Assembly (NCBI RefSeq): GCF_016859285.1
Contig: NC_053417.1
Location: 10,801,206-10,865,205 of the forward strand
From: Xiphias gladius
Lineage: Eukaryota > Chordata > Actinopteri > Istiophoriformes > Xiphiidae
Reading direction: 5' to 3'
DNA length: 64,000 nucleotides
The translations under genes and the position numbers were made by a program. Positions 1-15,300 of this stretch are shown in pieces. The notes under the pieces were generated by a model. That model was not told the DNA's origin, searched no databases, and was given only the letters and a program-made list of their open reading frames with translations. Positions within the stretch are counted from its first letter, which is position 1, and the number at the start of each line of letters is the position of its first letter.

Positions 1-311
1 TTGTGCTCACTTTTTCCACGACATTCTTCTGTGTTAAATACTTTTTGCTGTAGAGGAAAATTTGAGCAAATTTTAAATAAATATTCAGAAATTTAAGATC
101 CCACTGCTGCATGATGATGGTTAAGGGGTTGGGTCACCCAATGCAAAGGACTATCAATTAATGTGTGTGTCTTTTAATCAAGCAATTTTTCTGGTGACTT
201 TAGACCTAATGCTGATGTAAAAAAAACAAAACAAAAAAAATAAAATAAAAATGCAGTCCCCTGATGTAAAATAAATCAGGGAACAGCATGTCTGTGACAC
301 TGATTTCTTAC

Positions 312-3300
312 CATCTGGTCAGCCAGTCAATAGCTGCCCTGTGCAGTTGCAGGTGGCCGGCCCCCTGTCCGGCGCTGGCAAGTGTGGCCATGATGACCAT
401 GAGCTCAGGGAAGCCTGTTCCATCACCATTGGCCAGCATGTCTGTTGCCATAGGAATGAGTGTGCTGAGGAGGACGGTGCACACTCCTTCGCCCACCTGG
501 CTGTTGTCACGCACAATATGAGTGGTGAGCAGCTGCAGAAGCTGTCGGTTTTCCTGCACTATTTCCAGCTGCTCTGAGTCCTTTGGTGGGGTGGCTGTCA
601 TTCGCGTCAGCCAAGACTGCAGACGAGAGGGCTCCACACAGGCCAGCTGGGCCAGAGAGCCGCACAGACACAACAGGCTGGGGTTTGGGCTCTTCTCCGC
701 TGGGGATGAGAGCATGATCATGACATTTAAGCTTATAGAGACATCTGATGCATCTACAGGTTGCAGCTTTCAAGATTTCTGATTTTGGACACTTTAAAAG
801 AAGTGTTTGTTGGAACCCCAGCCCTGCATTTCTGATATCAGAACACAGGGAGCAGTGTCTGTCAGTTTTTGTAACTTTCCAAAGCAAGTAAACAAACGAG
901 TGCACTCACTTTACACATCTCTTGACCAGGTGTGTAGATGTGACAAAGTATGCAGGTTTTGAACTTATCTCTCAAGTTGTCAAATGTTTCAATTCTCCAA
1001 ACAAGCAAACCCACCACTTCTCTTATAAGCAACCGAGTACAACACCATGCAAACCTTTGAGGAGAGATTGTCTGAAATTGTGTGTATGATTTTGGCCTCT
1101 CATCCCTCACTCTGACGTCAGGCTTTTCACTCCACTTTAAAATGTGGCCAATTGGAGCGGCGCTTAAGACTTTTGCCTTTACATATGGTTCGACAACACT
1201 TCATATGAACTAGTCCATTTGAAGTATAGCCAAACCCTTTAAAGAGCTTTTCTTGATTTAAATAAACTCTGACAAAAGTAGACTTACTGAGCTGAAAAAG
1301 CTTGGTGAAGAACTTCAGCACCCTGTTGCAGAACTTCGCTGACAGGTTTTCATTTGCTGTTGCCATCATGATCTGGACAAGCTCACCACTGGAAAAATAA
1401 AAGCATGAAATAAGTGAGGCAGATGTATAAATGTGTAATAATGCCACCTGGATTATCAGTTGAGCAGATACCGGAATGAAAAGAACTCTTCCATGGCCTT
1501 TCGGACTTGACTGCTCTCAAGCTGTTTTTCAAGGTACTGAAGGCATTCCTCAAGGACAGACTCATCCAAACCACTAGAAAAATGAGAGAGCAAAGGTTGT
1601 AAGAGCAATGAGACGCAACGGAACAAAAAAATGCAGGCAGGTAAATAAAAACCATGTGCTAAAATAGGCTAAAAAGTACACATATCTGCACTATGGGGTA
1701 TTATTCTCAGTGGGTTCAGCACTACCAAAACCAGTTTCACATTGCAAACAGTTATGATTCAATGTTAATTATGTCAAATATATTGTTTAATGCAGGTTTA
1801 ACAAGGTATACCTGTTGGGGTCTGAGTGATTGGCAATGATGTTGTAACACCCAGTCACTAAACGCTCATAGATGCGAGCTAGAAAGGCGTCTGACTCTGA
1901 TGGGCCGAGGATGCGCTCGAGGGAGGTGCTGCTAATCTCAGCCACACTCTCTGTGCTGCTCTCCAGGAGGAGGGGCAGCAGAGTGCGCACAACCTGTGAA
2001 GGATTCAGCTCCTCTGTGCTGAAGAGACAAAAATGCAGCAATAACAACTGGCGATTACAAGTTTTTCATTAATAAACTCTATTTATCACATGCTATTGGT
2101 TATATGTTAAATGATTCAGATTTTAAACAGGACTGGACAAGCACTTACACAATGAGGTCGCCAGTGAGGCGAACCAGTGAGAGTAAGATGTGTTTGAGAG
2201 AAGAGGCAAGAGGCAAGGACTGACAACTCAGTGTGCCCAGGTGTGCTGCTTGGATGGCACTGATGTAGCTCTCTGATGGAATGGTATCATTGGCAAACGC
2301 ATTTCGCTGAGAAAGAAAAGAAAGCAGATATATTGTATCATTATTGCTGATACAATCATTGAGTAAGGCCGGGTAATATGGGTAAAATTACATATTGATA
2401 TTATAATGTTTTTTTTTTAATTACACTGAATATCTTTGAATAACCATCTAATTTATTAAATGCTTTAAGGTATTTAATACCTCCATACGATCTAAAATTT
2501 AAAAAAGGAACAGCCTATAATAAATTCAATCAGATATGGATAGGAGAATGCACTGTAACTAATTTCTAAAAATGGAAGTTTTAACAAATGTTTTAAAAAA
2601 CATGAAATAACCTTTACTTGGAAATAAATAAATAAAATAACACATTAAACACACTACAAAATCTTAAGGCTTTGTACAGGCCGCCAAAAGCACAGCCAAA
2701 AAACAATGACTTTGCTCTGAACGCAGCTTTGCCAGAGCCAACAGCATAATGCAGGCGTACCATTTTGTGGTCATCTTATCGAGAATTAAAGTAGGAGTGG
2801 GTGGTACAAAAAATATTACATTTATACATCATCCTTCAGGACAGACTCAAAGGGTTAGTACCAGCTCAATGTTAAAATAAAGGAAAGAAAAAAAACAAAA
2901 AAAAAACTAAATGGTGAATAAATTGCCTATGTTCCTTCATAACATGCTTACAAAGAGGGACAGAGTTAAACTTAGCTATAAGTGATAAATTCACTCACGT
3001 ACCCATGAGCCAATGTTGGGGAATTCATTGGTGTGGATGCTGTTCCAAGTCTCACATATTGTCTGTACAGCCGATGGTAAGTTCTGCATAATACTATGAC
3101 CTGTAAAGTTAAAAAAAATTCAAATTAAAACGATGAGTGTACAGAAAAGATGTGAAAGTGAATGTTCTGTTAAACAATTTTGTTCTTGAATAATTCTTCC
3201 ACATACCCAGCATGTTGGCCTTGCAGCGGGTGGAGCCAATAGACAGAACTGCAGCATAACCTTGGAGCTTGGCATCTGTCAGCTTGTTCTCTCCTTCCTC

Positions 3301-6300
3301 TGGGATGTTCATTAGAAGGTAAGACCTGGTCATGGCAAGTTAAGTTTAAGAATTTGATTAGGATAAAAGGCTAAAAACACATGGAAACAGATAAGGTTTA
3401 ATGGTAGACTCTAACAGGTAACTATGAAAAAAAGAAAAAAAGGTTAACACACTCTTGTTCAGTTATTTGATTTAACATTTGAAAAATATGGTTTGGCCTA
3501 GTGGTTGTATTAGAAAGTTTTGTTTTTTGCATAATGGAGGTACTAGAGCTCTAAGTGGTAGAAAAAAATGACAGCAAAAAGTAGAAAATAGTCCAGGTTT
3601 AAATTAAACATAGGTCCACTGAATCATGTCCTCTGTAGTTCGTTATTAATGTTTTAACTGACCCTTAAATCAGGGATGATTAGAGATGGCCAACTACTAG
3701 AGAGACAGGACAACTACTACCACATATTTATCAGTCATATCAGGCTATAGGGTGGTAAACAAATCATGGGAAATCAACTGATTTTAGAGGTGTTAAATGT
3801 GAAGTTCCAAGGGGCAGTTTTTTCGGTCCACTTTCCTTTTTATTTTACATTAATGATTTAAAGTCAGCCTGTTCTAGTGAGTTTTCTTTTTTTTTAATAT
3901 GTATATAAAACAGTGATTGAACAGTGTCTCAGTACAGCTCTTCAGAATGTGAGCATTTGGCTATCTGATAACAGGTTATCCCTCCATCTTGGAAAGACCG
4001 TAGCCATTTTGTTTAGATCTGAAAGAACACTCAACCAGACCCAAGAGTTTAAAGTTAAAGTGGGGGAAACCCCGATTACCAGTAAAGATTGTGTTGCGTA
4101 TTTAGATTGTGAATTAGATCAGTATCTATGAGGTTGATCAGTGGTTTTAAAAGTTCTTTTTAAGGTCAAGCAAAGGATTACATTTTAAACTAAAAAAGCT
4201 ACACTGTTAAATAAATCAACTCTACATATCCTGGCAGGAGCACTGTTTCACGGTCACTTTGATTATGCTGCAACCTATTGGTTTGATGGACTATCACAAC
4301 TTTTAAAAATAAACTCAAGAGGGCACAAATCAAACTGGCATATGGATAATTTAAAAATGTCACCCCTTTACACATTGAGTCCGATCACTTTTTTAAAAAT
4401 TAAAATGGCTAACAGTTGAGAAAAGGGTCAGTTTTGTTAATTTTATAAGTAAAAGACAACACAGTATTTTATAAAAACAAGTTATCTAACAAGAGGTAGT
4501 TTAATTTAATTTAATTTAATTTAATTTAATTTTAAGACTTTGATGGGTAAAAATACATTCTTTTACTCTTCTGCTGTATTATGGACCAATCTTCCTTTAA
4601 GCCTAAACCCGATCACATCTGAGCACATATTCAAACTGGCTTTGAAAGGAATGTTTCTCAGCAATTTATAACCTAAATGAAGGAATCTCAGACCATGTAG
4701 GCCATGCCCATTTGCCACTGTAAATTGTGGTTGTATTTGTTGGTATGTATTTCTTGTCATGCTGTTTGTTAAATGTGGAGGACCACAGTGGGAATAAACC
4801 TTTGGGCTTTTGTGCGTTTTAATCCTCGACGCTTTTAACTACTTTTAAAATCGGTATGCTTAAATAATCTAATTAATTAATTAATTCAGTCAGTCAGTCA
4901 TCCTTGGGCCTGCTAGTTAAGACATGGCCTGAATCAGCTTGTCACATATCAAGAGGTGAGCATAATGCAGTAGTTAAAGTGATCCTTTCTCACCTTGTGA
5001 AAGCCGTGTAAACATCAGTGAGCTGTAGTGTGGCTGGCAGCAGGTTCTTTGTGATCTCAGAGGACTTGTGGGTGTCTGCCTCAATGGCAACCTTAGACAA
5101 ATGCTCATCTAAGGAAACCTGCACTTTAGAGATGACTGCATCCAGTGTATAGATGGCTTGTAGAGAGGGTAACTGATGAAGTGGAAGAATGGCGTTTGGG
5201 TCTACACTGGAGAAGGTGGAAATCTGCAAAAGAATCAAGTCGTCAAAGGCAGACAACGAAGTTCAAAACTTTGAACAATAATAGATACACAGGTCATCAG
5301 TGACTACATTGTAATCATTACCTGTCTGGCAATGTACTCCTCTGCTAGCTCCACATCATATTTAACGGTACTGCACTTGGCAGATGTCATCTCAACTAGT
5401 GAGGCTGCCTGGTCTGCTTTCATTCCCTGCTTCACCAAGTGTTCCTGTCATTGATAGTATAGGCATAGTCATGCATCAACATAAACTACACTGAAGAGGA
5501 TTAAAGATATTACATTACAGGATTAAGGACAGGGTACAGGATATAGTGTACATTTTAAGTCAGAAAAAAAAAGAGAAGCAATCTGAAACGTCCAGTTTCA
5601 GACTAATTTATTTTAAAGAACAAAATAATCATGTGTAGAATAACCAAATTATCATAAAAGTTGCCATTAAACAAAGTCAAGTGTAATATTTTTTTAATTA
5701 AAAAAAAAACAAAGAAAGAAAAGTGATTTATTTGCTTTGGCACCCATCATATCAATAAGGCATTAATGTAGTGCTTTCAGTTGTCAACAGACCTTGATCC
5801 AATTCACGTAGGTAGATACCCGGAGACGTGAGGACCATCGCAATGTGTGCAGGATGTCGCTCTCACTGGGATCGCTGCAGCCAGTCTTCAGTTGTTCCAT
5901 GTAGGCTTTTGAGGGAGGTAAAACGCCGAGAATCCTCCACAGTACCAGGAAGTAGTACTGAAGGGAGCAGGCCTCCTGTGCAGGGTAATAAACATACACA
6001 GTTTACCCAAAATTAAATGCTTTCCAGTTGTCATCACATTAAGCTTCATTTGAAGCACAAGTAACTAATTGACTAATTCAATAAAAAGTGGATTACATCA
6101 AGATAAACATTTTATCCGTGTGTTTGCAGATCAATTTCAAATATTGAGAGTAAATGCTTCATGTGAGCTAGTAACAAAGCACTACAGGCAACAGGTGCTT
6201 ATTGCGGTTTGGGCAAACCTGTGATGCCTTCTGCATCATGGGCTCATTTACCCTGTTAGTACAGTTCATGGTGCGTTCATGTGATGTGATCTCACCATAG

Positions 6301-9300
6301 GAGTGATGGGCTTGTTCTCCTGTCTTCTTGTTGTGTCAAACTGAGAACCTGCTGCCACGAGTGAGATGAGCCATGCATACAGTTCATCGTATTTAACTGC
6401 TCCATTGAACAGTTTTGGAAAGACCTATCAGAAAAAAGTTATGTTTGAATACAGTGACACAGGGATATGGAGCTGTATACTGTACATATATACATTTGTG
6501 TAAAAAAAATAAATAAAAATACAATACTTCAAGAACACACACACAACTGTATGAATGAAAACCGTTTGATAAATAAGCCCTCACCTTGTTGTCTAGTCTG
6601 CTGATATCATCTTCAGATGCCTCAGGGGACAGAACACAGTAGAATTTGGGCTGAACATTTGAATCTAAAAGAGGTTGAAATACATGAAAACAGAATGTTA
6701 TTGTCTCATCTACTACCAATGAAAACAGCAACATCTTCTTCACAGATAAGAAGTAAGAACACAGACAATATGAAATACTGTATGTTAGTGCACGTTCCTG
6801 AGGTCGGAAATCACTGCCAGCAATGTGAATGCCATTTCAGGTTTTCTGTTCTACCAGTGACTCTGGTGGTAGGACAACCAGTGTTCAGATAATCTTTATC
6901 CAAAAAAAAAAAAAAAATCGGTTTGCAAAAATGGTCCACGCAGCTGGTACGTTTTTGTAGCTACTGCCTTGCTCTGGCCAGTGGCTAAAAAAGGTACATG
7001 TCCTTCATTGGTCTTACCTGCTGAACAATGTTTAGCCCAGTTCTCCTCCACCTCTTTGAATCCATAGTAAAGTGGAAGACTGCTGCGTTTGCCTCCTTCC
7101 TGAACAGAACTTGGCCCAGTGGATGGTGGGGTGAGGAGGTTGTACTGCACCTATAAATAAAATTCATGGTTGGAGATTAGCTAAAGTTTCTATCAACACA
7201 GTTCCCCACAGCAACATTAAATCAAAAGTTCAGCATTAGAAAAATGATAATTTGGAATACAACTTAATTTGGCTGTCATGTGATTCCTAAAGTGTAATCA
7301 AATCAAAATAATTCAAAAGATCAACTTACTAAATCTGGAAATCACAGATATATCTGCTTCTGTGTTATTATCATGAGGTGAAACCAGTAGTTGCTCCAAA
7401 GAAATTACTGGGAAAGTTACTGTGTGGATATTTCTGAGCCTTATGTTATAAACAAGAGGGGATCTATTAGTTTGATCTGGATTAGTAAATTATTAAATCA
7501 AGGTATTTGCTGGATGGTATTTTACTTGACAAGGATAAAATTCAAGTAACAAATATACCTATCAAATATATACAACCAATCTTTATCTGAGGAATTTACC
7601 ATAAAGGACAAGACAACAACCTTTAGAAAATATGCATTAACCTGTTCGAAAAGGTACAAGGGAGCCTTGGAGTAGTGGCGCAGCAGGTAGTCAAAAACCA
7701 GCAACAGACGGGCCAAGTTGAGGGGTACAGCCTTCAGCTGGGAGTCTCTGCTCTGTGCCACTTCAGTGATGGCCTGGGTGACCAGGGTGAGGACTGACCG
7801 TCGCCCGCGCTCTGACAGATTGTGGAAAAGGAGTAGCAGGAGCTGGAGGTGCTCCACATTAAGGTCGTCTTCTCCATGAACAGAACCCTGGATAGTGTGT
7901 TGCTTCAACGTTCCCAAAAACCTGAGAGCAGGAGAGTAAAAGGTAGCAGTAAGGAGAAATGAGGGGGGATGCAACAATGATGAAATACAATGTGTACAAG
8001 TATAAGGAGTCCACTGTATTGGAATACTGATAAGCTTAAAATGGCATTTTACACTCTTGTAACTTAATGCCAAAGTGAAGCAGGACATTGTTCTATGAGC
8101 TCCAGTTGTTTTTTGAAATCACTGGTCAAAAGTACAAGAGCCTGAGTAGTTTACAACAATACAAACTGATCTCCAAGGTATTATGGTGACAGCATCAAAA
8201 ATATGTAAGCGACTCCACTGCACATAGCCTGATGAGAATGCCATGGTTGCCATACCTCTCCCAGACTTTCATACATTCAGGCACATCTGGTTCTCCTTGC
8301 ACACTGGCTTTGTGCTGCCATATGAGGAGAAGTCTGGAGAGGACTGATAATGACTGTGGATGAATGTACAGAGGCCAGGGACCCTCTGAAAAGGGCGCCA
8401 CACCCAGCTGCTGAAGAAGGGTGCTCTGTGAATGATAAAGAGGTCAAGAGGACAATAATAAGACAATGAATAACCAATTCTCATTATTACAAATTAATCA
8501 TAGCAATTTTTGGTCAAAGGTCTCTTTTTTTTCTGTGTGAACAAGTTAATGGTATAACAAACTTATTCTTCTTACCTGCAAGGCTGGGGATGGAAGATCT
8601 GATGTCACCAGAGTGTGGTTGAAGTGATACAGAGCTAAAGAAAACACTTCATCTGAGGAGCCTGAACAGAAAAAAAAAAAAAACATTAAACCTAGCAGAG
8701 TGCATTTCTGTCTACCAATTATGGGCTACATTAGCTTCTAGGCCAGCGAAAGGAAATCAGGGTATTTATTTGAGATAATTTGCATGTTAAGCAGTTTTTT
8801 TCAGCCATACCTTTGACATCTTTGTCCACATCTTTGATGATACTGGCTAGTGTAGCCATGTGCTGCTCTGTAAGAGACACGCTCAGGTAGTTGCGGATGA
8901 AGTTGTTCCTGGACTTCAGCATTGAGGTGGTGATGAAGTTCAGAATGCTGGAGGCTAAACTGAGGAACTATGGGAACAAACAAATTTGATTTGTTTGTTT
9001 TATCACATTTTAAAACTTAAAAACTTTACTAAGCTGTTACTAGTGACATAATGACAGGTATGCTAGCATTTATAAAACAATACAGGTGTTGTTTACTATA
9101 GATTTGCAGCAGCCTTATTCTGTTGGTTGTCAGGTACACATTAATGAGTCCTCACCAGCTCTGGGTCTTTACGGCCAGCTAAAATGTTGCCATTCTCGCT
9201 TGGATTCTGCTTGCTGGGGCTTTTCAGTCTGGGAGAAGTCTCCAGGGGTGGGGGTGGAGGAGGTGGTGGGGGAGCTACTTTGTCTTTGGTGGGTGAAATT

Positions 9301-12300
9301 GTCTCTTCAAACCAAAGCCCCAAGATGGGTTCACTGTCATCATCTATAAAGAGAAAGACAAAATTATTTATATGAATTGAAGTGGAGTTGAGAACTGTTC
9401 CAAGACTTAAAAGATGTGTGTGGATTGGCAGTGGTGTCATCAAAAGGGAAAATGTAAAAATAACTTCAAACTAGTTCATGACACCTACAACACTGTGTAG
9501 GCGGTGGATAAGAGGCAAACACTGCAGTAAAAGTGAACATATACTGATGCTCTGTTGATGAATATCCACTTAAAGAAGAATACAACAGAATTTATCTTCT
9601 GAGAAAATTTCTCAGTAGACACCCACTTTTAATTGCCGTCACTGCGAATGAAATAAAGCACTCTGGGTGTATTTAATTTTCCTCTTTTTTTGCCAATACA
9701 TTTGCCATCAAAACAGGCGTTGGAATAATAATGACAGAGCTTATGCTGTAGTGTCTCTCAGTCACTGTATTTGCTGGGGGAAAAAAAAGCTGCTTTACAG
9801 TGTTTCACATTCTTATAGCCACTATCCTGCCTCGACATTATAAGCCATTATTTTGGGTACTTGATGTTTTCTGATTGTTATAAGAGTAAATTAAAGTTGG
9901 GTCCTTTTTAAAAAACTCCATTAAACATTCTGAGACTTTAAATAACATGCAATGTTGAGCTCATACATGGATTTTACTGTGTGTCTGTGTGTTGACATAC
10001 GTGCTATTGTGATACTGGCAACAATGAGACACACAACACTTGGAAGACATCACCGCTGCATTATTCCGTAACAGAGAGCATTGTGTTACAATCAACATGT
10101 CACAGCCACTGGATTTTACTATGCACTACCATCATGCATCAGCTAGAACAAATAGCCATTTTAAATTAGGTTAAAATATAGTAGATAGTTTCAGTTTTGT
10201 GAGCTCTCAACATTTTAAGAACCAGATTAAATAACATCTTGGCGTAATAATATAAGATCCATTCTGTCACATGGCCAACCAACTATTCTTGAACATTAAT
10301 CACTTCGTTTGCTCAGAACTGATGCACATAAAACCTTGTCTGCCAAATTAATAATCACTCTGTTACATTCACTACTAAAGACTTAATGAAGTCAGAAGTT
10401 AGAAAAACAGCAGCTATGTAATGAAAACTGGAATTCAAATATCATTTTCTCATCTAACAATATGCGGAAAGAAAGCATCTAAATCTTGGAGACCAAAAAG
10501 GTCTCCTCCTTCAGCTTTACTGCTTTCCTCTCCTGGTGTCCAAAAACAGGTTTCTTTGGTTTGCCAAAAGAACAGGTTTCAACTACCTTTTGACCAAAAC
10601 TTGGAGCTGCCCCTCAGCTGTGGAATATTTCTATCAAGGCGCCCCATTGATTCTATGTCCCCAGCCACCCATGGGACGCAGGAAAAATTCCTTTGGAGGT
10701 GGGATTTAAGAACTTGGCAGACAGGGGGCTCTGCCAAAACTTCTCAGTTCACCCTCACATACATTTGGGTTTACAGAGTTTGTCTGACATCCTCCACCAC
10801 CTGATCCAACTCAGATGACAGCTCTGCTACTGTCTTCACCTGAATGTAAGACATGTGTCATCAGATCTGATTATATGAATATAGTCAATCATCAATTCTG
10901 GCCTTACGTGTTCTGCTACCAAGTACACTACACCTACGCTATGCACAAACAATGTTTGTCATGAACAGTCCATGACAACCAGAGATGTCACGAGGCACAA
11001 CTTGGGTTCATATAAGGCAGGCCATTCCTTCCAATCAACCCCCTCTAGGTCTTCCATTATTTTGCAAATACACATTGAAGTGCCCCAAAAGAACTATAGT
11101 ATCATTAGACGGTGTTCTCTCTAGGACCCAACCCAGCAAATCCAGGATTGCCAGATGAGATGCTGTAAGATGCTGTATGTCAAACAGGCACAGAAATCAG
11201 TGAGAGCCTTCCTCCCCGTGACAGGCAGCTGCATAGAGTTGACCCTCTTGTTCTCAAAGAACAACTCCAACACAGCAGCACGCAGCTGCTTGCTTGTGAG
11301 TTTTCCAACACCTACTCAACGTCTCTCATTTTGAACAATTCCAGAAAAGGAATGAGTACTGCTCCTATCCAGAGTTTTGGTTTCAGAACAGGTCCTGTGT
11401 ACAGGTTGAGTCCAACTACATCTAGTTTATCACTTGACCTGCTCACTAGCCCTGGCTCCTTCCCCATCAGAGAGGTTGCATTTTAAAACTAGTAGTTATA
11501 ACCAGGGGTTTGTCCACCAAGGCCCCTGCCTTCACTCACCAACCAACTGGCAGTACACTGGACCCTCACATCGATCCTTGTGGCCACACAGGCTACCCAA
11601 TTCAGTTGATATGTAGCAATGAAATATATTTTCAGAAACATTATGATTACACTTGAAAATCATCTGACCGCAGGTGTAGCCAGTTGAAGTATGTACAGAT
11701 TAACTCCAATACAAGAACAAGAAACAACTTTTAATTTTTAAAAGAATATCACTTTAAGTTGATATTCAGATTTGCATGCAACATACAAAAATCATATTTT
11801 TTCAGGTGACAGCAAGACGTAGCATAGTGTGATTAAGCCCATAATTTACAAGCACAAATTGAATTTGTCGTCAATCAAGAATAATACCACTTTCATTGTT
11901 GATGTGGGTGCTACAGTATTTTTGTATTTAGGACATTTTCAGACATGTCTGATGAGTACTACAATGACACGTAAATATAATATAATGACTGAAGAAAAAA
12001 CGAGTATGATCTGAGGTAGGGCTAAGTAATATAACCACAAAATCAATATCAATATAAATCATTTTAAATATATCCTTAGTATTGACAGATAAATAAATGT
12101 TAAAAAAAGGTTTGAGTTTAAATTTAACTACAATCTAGGTCTGCATTAAAATATCTGCAGAGAGATGATGTTGACCTATTAAAGCATTACCATTAGTGGT
12201 CCTCATGTCAAAAGCAGCTTTATTCGCAATGACTGTACAGAACAACTATGAGACAAGGAAGAGGCAAAGACTGGATGACAATATGGTGACATAGTGCTTT

Positions 12301-15300
12301 TAGGAGACAGCTCTAGAAATCCCCTGGGAAAATCTTTTACTCAACATACCAAGCGGAGGAAATTTAGTTGGTCGGTTACTGCAAATGTTGGTATCAGTGA
12401 CATTTCTATTCTTCACCCAGCTCTCTTGTGAGGTTTTAATGCCTTTAAAGGCGATAATGAGCACCCACATGACAACACCACTGGTACTATCCTTTGAATC
12501 ACACTGAGCCACAGATGAACCTCTTTGACAAAAAATCTAAATTTATTTCATGTCAATTACAACACAAAGCACCTTTGAGAATAGGGGCAATTTTGCCAAT
12601 GCCTCTTCATCTGTGGCTCTGTCATTTTCTAAGCTATTGGGGCCACAGCTCAGAGCCTAAATTGTGAGACATACAATAACAAAATGAATCTAGGACAGTG
12701 AAGTGGACACCAAGTCTTTGACCTGAGGACAGAAAACTGCTGACCTGAAACACAAGCTGCACTTGTCTTCTCCTGTCTTCTCTCTGCTGAAATAGTAGAC
12801 ACTGTCAACTAAACTGTCATTGTGTGATGAAGGGACAAAAAAATAAATAAATAAATTACTTACTTGTGTGTGTATATTTTTACCCTTTTCACTGTTGTCA
12901 TAACCTGTCTCACTGATCCACTGACAGCACACCTGTTTCAACGCTTCCCTGATACAGCTCAGCATTGACACTAACTCAGAGATCAAAGACAAACATGACT
13001 CTGCTTTCAGCACCTGCATTCACACTGTGATAGAGAGAAATCTGGGGCATTCCTTGACGGCATTACACAAAGCTTTTGGGATGCTGGATCGTTGGTCAAT
13101 TTACTCATTAAGTGATGAGAACACAGGTGGGTCTCCATCACATCTTTTATGGGCCATACTATACGTTTTCTAGATGTAATATATAATATTGTTATAACGG
13201 ATCATTTGTGATCATGTTGGGTCTCTGTAAATATAACTATACAGAATACATTCTAGACCTGCTACATATGAAAAGTGCCCGGAGACAACCTCTGTTATGA
13301 TTTGGCGCTATATAAATAAATTGGAATTGAATCGAATCATGAGACATCTTTGTATGAAGATAATGTATAAAGTCCTTGCACTATCAAATGCTACCTAAAA
13401 TGTACCACTTTTTGCTAAGTCATTATTTTATTATTAGCAGTGAAGTTTGCATTTCACTCGACACATCAATTGCCAACTGTCTTCTCTCTTTTGTAAACCC
13501 ATTTTGCTACATTGCATTTTTATAATATGCAAATACAAATTCATATTATTTAGTAAGAATTGTGTAGTTAATAGACCAGCTACTTGTCCCCCCCTACTGT
13601 GTCAATCCAAGTCCTGTACTCCTTTCAAGCTGATTAAAATGTCTAATTCTCTAGGCCTTTTGATTTATTGTTCCTATGCTATGAATGCTGTACAGAAAGA
13701 TATATGCATTGTTTCTTGTATCATCTGTGCTCCTCCAGCCAGGATTTAAGTTAAAATGATGTCCAAAAAATGGCCAGGGGTATGATTTTTCTTTTTGTTT
13801 TGCAAACCTAAAACTGGTATACGGGTGCATATGCTAGCTTGAACGTTCAATTTTAAGGAAGCTTTCTGAAGTCCTGATGTAATTGTTTAAATCCAGAAAG
13901 ATAAAGTACCTTGACTGCTGTCCTCCTCTGTACTGCTGAAATCATCCTCATAGTAGGTGTTTGAATCTGTAGAAGCACTGGCATCACTGCTGACTGAGCC
14001 CTTCCTCTGCCGTTGGAGAACACAAGCCTGATAGCAGCAAAAACAACAGCAGTCTTCAGAGATTATCACACTTCTCACACTTATTTCAATCAGCAATGTA
14101 ATAACAATTATGCAAATTAAAGATATTTGAATATAAATGATTGCACCTTTTTGTAGGAAGTGGAGAGAAGGGTGAAGAGTAGATTGGTCAGGGGCACAGA
14201 GTCGATGAGCCTTTGGACCCTCTGGATGGAAGTGCTCTGTGCCATGATGTTGAGCTCGGCTGGTGGCCCATCACTCGCCCAACCCTGTGGGTAGAGGGAT
14301 TGAAAGAAGGGAAGATGGGTTTCAAGGGATAAAAGATTTGTTTTGTTTGACACTTTTTTTTTTTTTTTTTAAACATGATTTAAGAGCATTTCTAGACTTT
14401 AAGAATTAACGAACTAGAATTGCTTTGTATATAGCTACACCATTTGAGTAAGTATGTTTGCAAACCTGTGTATCTGCTATTTGTTATCAAAGAAAAATTA
14501 GACATGATTTGGACAAAACAACAAAGAAGTCATACAGAAAGAGACGTCATGTTGGCAGCCTAACTGAAGAACAGTTGTTTTTTTTTTGGTTCTTCAAACA
14601 ACAGGATGACAGCTCACATTTCATTAGCCACACTGGCACAACAAAATGTATTGTTTCAAGCAGAGGGTTTATGTCCACAATCTCTACAATGATGGTGACA
14701 ATTCAAGTCTTGTGCTTATAGTGATACTGGCCACAAGTACAACATTAAGACAAATGTTGTAAACTAATGGAATTTTTCTAAAAATACAACAGAAAGTAAG
14801 TTGATCAAGTAAGAAAGTGCTTCACTTACCCTGTGGAGAGCCTCAACTTGGAGATCCTGGAAAAGTGAAGTCAAAAGTTTGATGGCGTGATTGGCCAGGA
14901 TGACGGACAAAACTCCAAACCCTTGGTGTCTTAAGAAAAACAATGAGAAGAAATGACAAAAATAATTAATGCACACAAATCAATTTTCAGGTGTGACTTA
15001 AAAAAAAAAAAAAAAAACAGTAAATAAGCATTACATATCAGAAATATGCAGATAGTGCTTTTATAAGTGAGCCAATAAGCTCACTTTATACCCAGAAAAG
15101 TTTCATTTCAAAGATAAGATTTCATTGCAGTAACGACTGCCAACACATTCATTTATACAAATAAAAAAAACAAAATACCTGATGAGGATCCAAAGAAAAG
15201 ACAGAGCCAGAATGACACTAGAAAGAATATATTAATTTATTTCATATTCATTGGAAATTACCCTTTGCCAGGACCAAGTTTAGGCGATCCTGCGCCATCC

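Larger units (their letters stand above)
9344..13909 (-). other. ubr4: Large UBR4 intron (4.6 kb) with retroelement debris
   Basis: This is the longest intron in the visible part of UBR4, between exons 13910-14027 and 9156-9343. It carries an endonuclease-region LINE remnant (10,440-11,480), an AT-rich repeat end (12,014-12,080), an unassigned coding-like block (12,300-13,020) and a LINE tail (13,150-13,345). The rest (9,344-10,420 and 13,350-13,900) shows nothing I recognise. Confidence 0.8.

Noticed and set aside
9238-9280. GGTGGG-rich plus-strand run, possible regulatory G tract
   Set aside because: It is the complement of the nine-proline codon run in a UBR4 exon, so coding explains it.
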